Assembly: GCF_026745355.1 (NCBI RefSeq)
Contig: NC_079202.1
Location: 5,907,629-5,971,628 of the forward strand
From: Beta vulgaris subsp. vulgaris
Taxonomy: Eukaryota > Streptophyta > Magnoliopsida > Caryophyllales > Amaranthaceae
DNA length: 64,000 nucleotides
Direction of reading: 5' to 3'
In this document: piece after piece, positions 62,760 through 64,000 of the stretch
How the letters are laid out: the number at the start of each line of letters is the position of its first letter
Numbering within the stretch: the stretch's first letter is position 1
The notes under the pieces: generated by a model
The model's database searches: none
Told to the model about the DNA's origin: nothing
Seen by the model: only the letters and a program-made list of their open reading frames with translations
Translations under genes and position numbers: made by a program

Positions 62760-62935
62760 AGGCTGGAGCAAGCCTCGGGGGAGCGTGCGTAGACGAGCGA
62801 ACGAAGCTCGCAAGCCACGGCAGAAGGCTGCTCGCGACTCGCGAGCCTCGTCGCGACTCGCGACGCTGCCAGTCGCGGCCCGCGAGCCTCTCGCACCTCG
62901 TGACGTGGTCGGTCTTGGGTCGTGATGTGGTTGTC
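62760..62935. repeat. GC-rich segment with TCGCGA/CTCGCGAG palindromes
   Basis: In an AT-rich neighbourhood this stretch repeats CTCGCGACTCGCGAG and related words. It is rich in CpG and self-complementary. No gene assigned. Confidence 0.8.
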
Positions 62936-63234
62936 TTATTTCTTGTTGGTTTACAGCTTGTGTGTCTTGGCTTGGTGGTCTTAGGTAATATGCTAAGGAT
63001 TTTGAGTGTATTTGGGTGTTTAAGTATTACGTTAAGGGTATGTGTCCTCATGTGATGGGTAACTCTTGGTTTTGAGTCTTGAAACGTGCGGTTGTTTGTG
63101 TGGCTATGCAAACTCATGTTGGAACCTTGTTGGTATGATTGGTTGAGTTACGCTCATAACTTTTCTTATTGATGGTTGGATTTGATTGATGTGTGCTTGT
63201 CTTGTATGATTGCACGTTGTGATAGAGTAACTCT

Positions 63235-63555
63235 AGGAACGGTATGGTTCTAGAGGTCTTCATTAGGAAATCCTATGAACGGATGGTTCAAGGAGTTTGA
63301 GTGAATTGCTAAGGGCGTATGGTCTAGAATTATGCTCGTTAACCTAAGGGCGGTATGGTCCTAGGCTTTGGTTACTAAACCTGGGCGGTATGGTCCATTG
63401 GTTACTACGGGTGGTATGATCCGTAGATTATAGCTATTCGAAAAGGCGGTATGGTTCCTCGATATGCAACGTAGGCCTTGGGCGGCATGGTCCAATGAGT
63501 CTACTCACAGGCGGTATGGTCTGTTATGTTTGAGCTTGGACCGCATTGTTGCATT
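63235..63555. repeat. Degenerate GGCGGTATGGTCC array
   Basis: About ten imperfect copies of a 13-bp core GGCGGTATGGTCC spaced roughly 27-38 bp apart, for example at 63239, 63348, 63383, 63443 and 63509. Spacers are unrelated to one another. Confidence 0.85.
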
Positions 63556-64000
63556 TTTGCAACGTGACCGCATTTGTTGCATGGTTGTTGTTGTATCTTA
63601 TACGATTTGGTTTGGTATTATGTTTTCTGATGTTGTTTTAATTATTTAAGCTCTTATCTGTTTCTATTTGAGCTGGAGAACTGCTAGTTACTCCCCACTG
63701 ATTGTGGAAATTGTTGTATCTTTGTGCAGATGGTGACGCTGTTTAGAGTGGTTCTAGTCTGGTCGGGGTGTGTGTGTTCCCCGTGTGAGCAAAGAAAGGG
63801 AGCTTGTCATAGTGGATGAGTATTTCAATCTGGACTGGATTAGATACTTAGTTGGTTTAAGTAGCTAATTCTAGTTTTGACTTATGTATTGGAACTATGG
63901 TTTCAGTTGTCTTAGTTTTGTTTACTCTATGATTTTGAGTTTCTTTGGTGTTATGACTCTTGAGACTTATTGAAGATGAGGGTATGGGACCTCATTTCCC

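Larger units (their letters stand above)
61777..64000 (+). mobile_element. Probable long LTR of a Ty3/gypsy retrotransposon, right end outside window
   Basis: TGTAACG near 61777 may be its start. There is no coding potential over 2.2 kb. The layout (ATCTAACCGTTGGATAG, ACTTTGACCGGATCGATTTG, then low-complexity GTT-rich, GC-rich and repeat-array segments) resembles long R/U5 regions of plant chromovirus-type LTRs. No terminal CA, primer-binding site or coding region is visible before the window ends, so the call rests on resemblance only. Val/Leu-rich open frames at 62455-62755 come from GTT repeats. Confidence 0.4.

Overview
The window is nuclear DNA from a flowering plant, most likely a eudicot. 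Host genes have many short exons with GT-AG introns, coding islands are sparse, and the rest is AT-rich and full of plant transposon families (Ty3/gypsy Tat type, Ty1/copia, PIF/Harbinger, hAT, CACTA, Helitron, Stowaway and Tourist MITEs, tRNA-derived SINEs, a LINE tail). Nothing bacterial, organellar or viral of agronomic type was seen. I cannot name the species.

Host genes. (1) 1860-11476, minus: a complete ten-exon gene for the beta (carboxyltransferase) subunit of mitochondrial 3-methylcrotonyl-CoA carboxylase; all nine introns are GT-AG and phases agree, giving 579 residues. Its introns carry a small Helitron, other repeat remnants and a long C/A homopolymer. (2) 31493-34569, minus: six exons of a JAZ/TIFY repressor of the JAZ3/TIFY6 type, with TIFY and Jas domains; the first exon was not found. 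(3) 54044-54488, minus: Mediator subunit MED32, with one apparent +1 frameshift and a tandemly duplicated 3' end. (4) 59148-61300, plus: a plant-mobile-domain (MAIN-like) gene that is frameshifted and split by a small transposon, so a pseudogene. Weak candidate exons are flagged at 48.7, 52.6 and 56.1 kb.

Transposon nest, 13.1-30.7 kb. A Ty1/copia element (5' LTR plus start of gag, 29755-30712) was hit by a Tat-type Ty3/gypsy element on the minus strand. The gypsy reverse transcriptase gene was then hit by a 2.68-kb solo LTR (16843-19526, 5-bp target duplication). Its 5' LTR was hit by a PIF/Harbinger element (23127-29658), whose transposase gene was in turn hit by a 1.54-kb CACTA element (26410-27949, 3-bp duplication). 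The outer end of the Harbinger element shows what looks like aborted gap repair. The gypsy 3' LTR and the rest of the copia element are missing on the left, where a separate CACTA terminus lies.

Right half. A 3.49-kb hAT element with a perfect 8-bp target duplication (35923-39407) lies upstream of the JAZ exons. From 39.4 to 52 kb I see no intact gene, only repeats: an 850-900 bp direct duplication (43.0-44.9 kb), a LINE tail, and several Harbinger-type MITEs, including two related copies of about 0.95 kb at 48956-49928 and 56367-57308 with strongly strand-asymmetric G/C interiors. From about 61.8 kb to the end the sequence resembles a long retrotransposon LTR with internal degenerate repeats.
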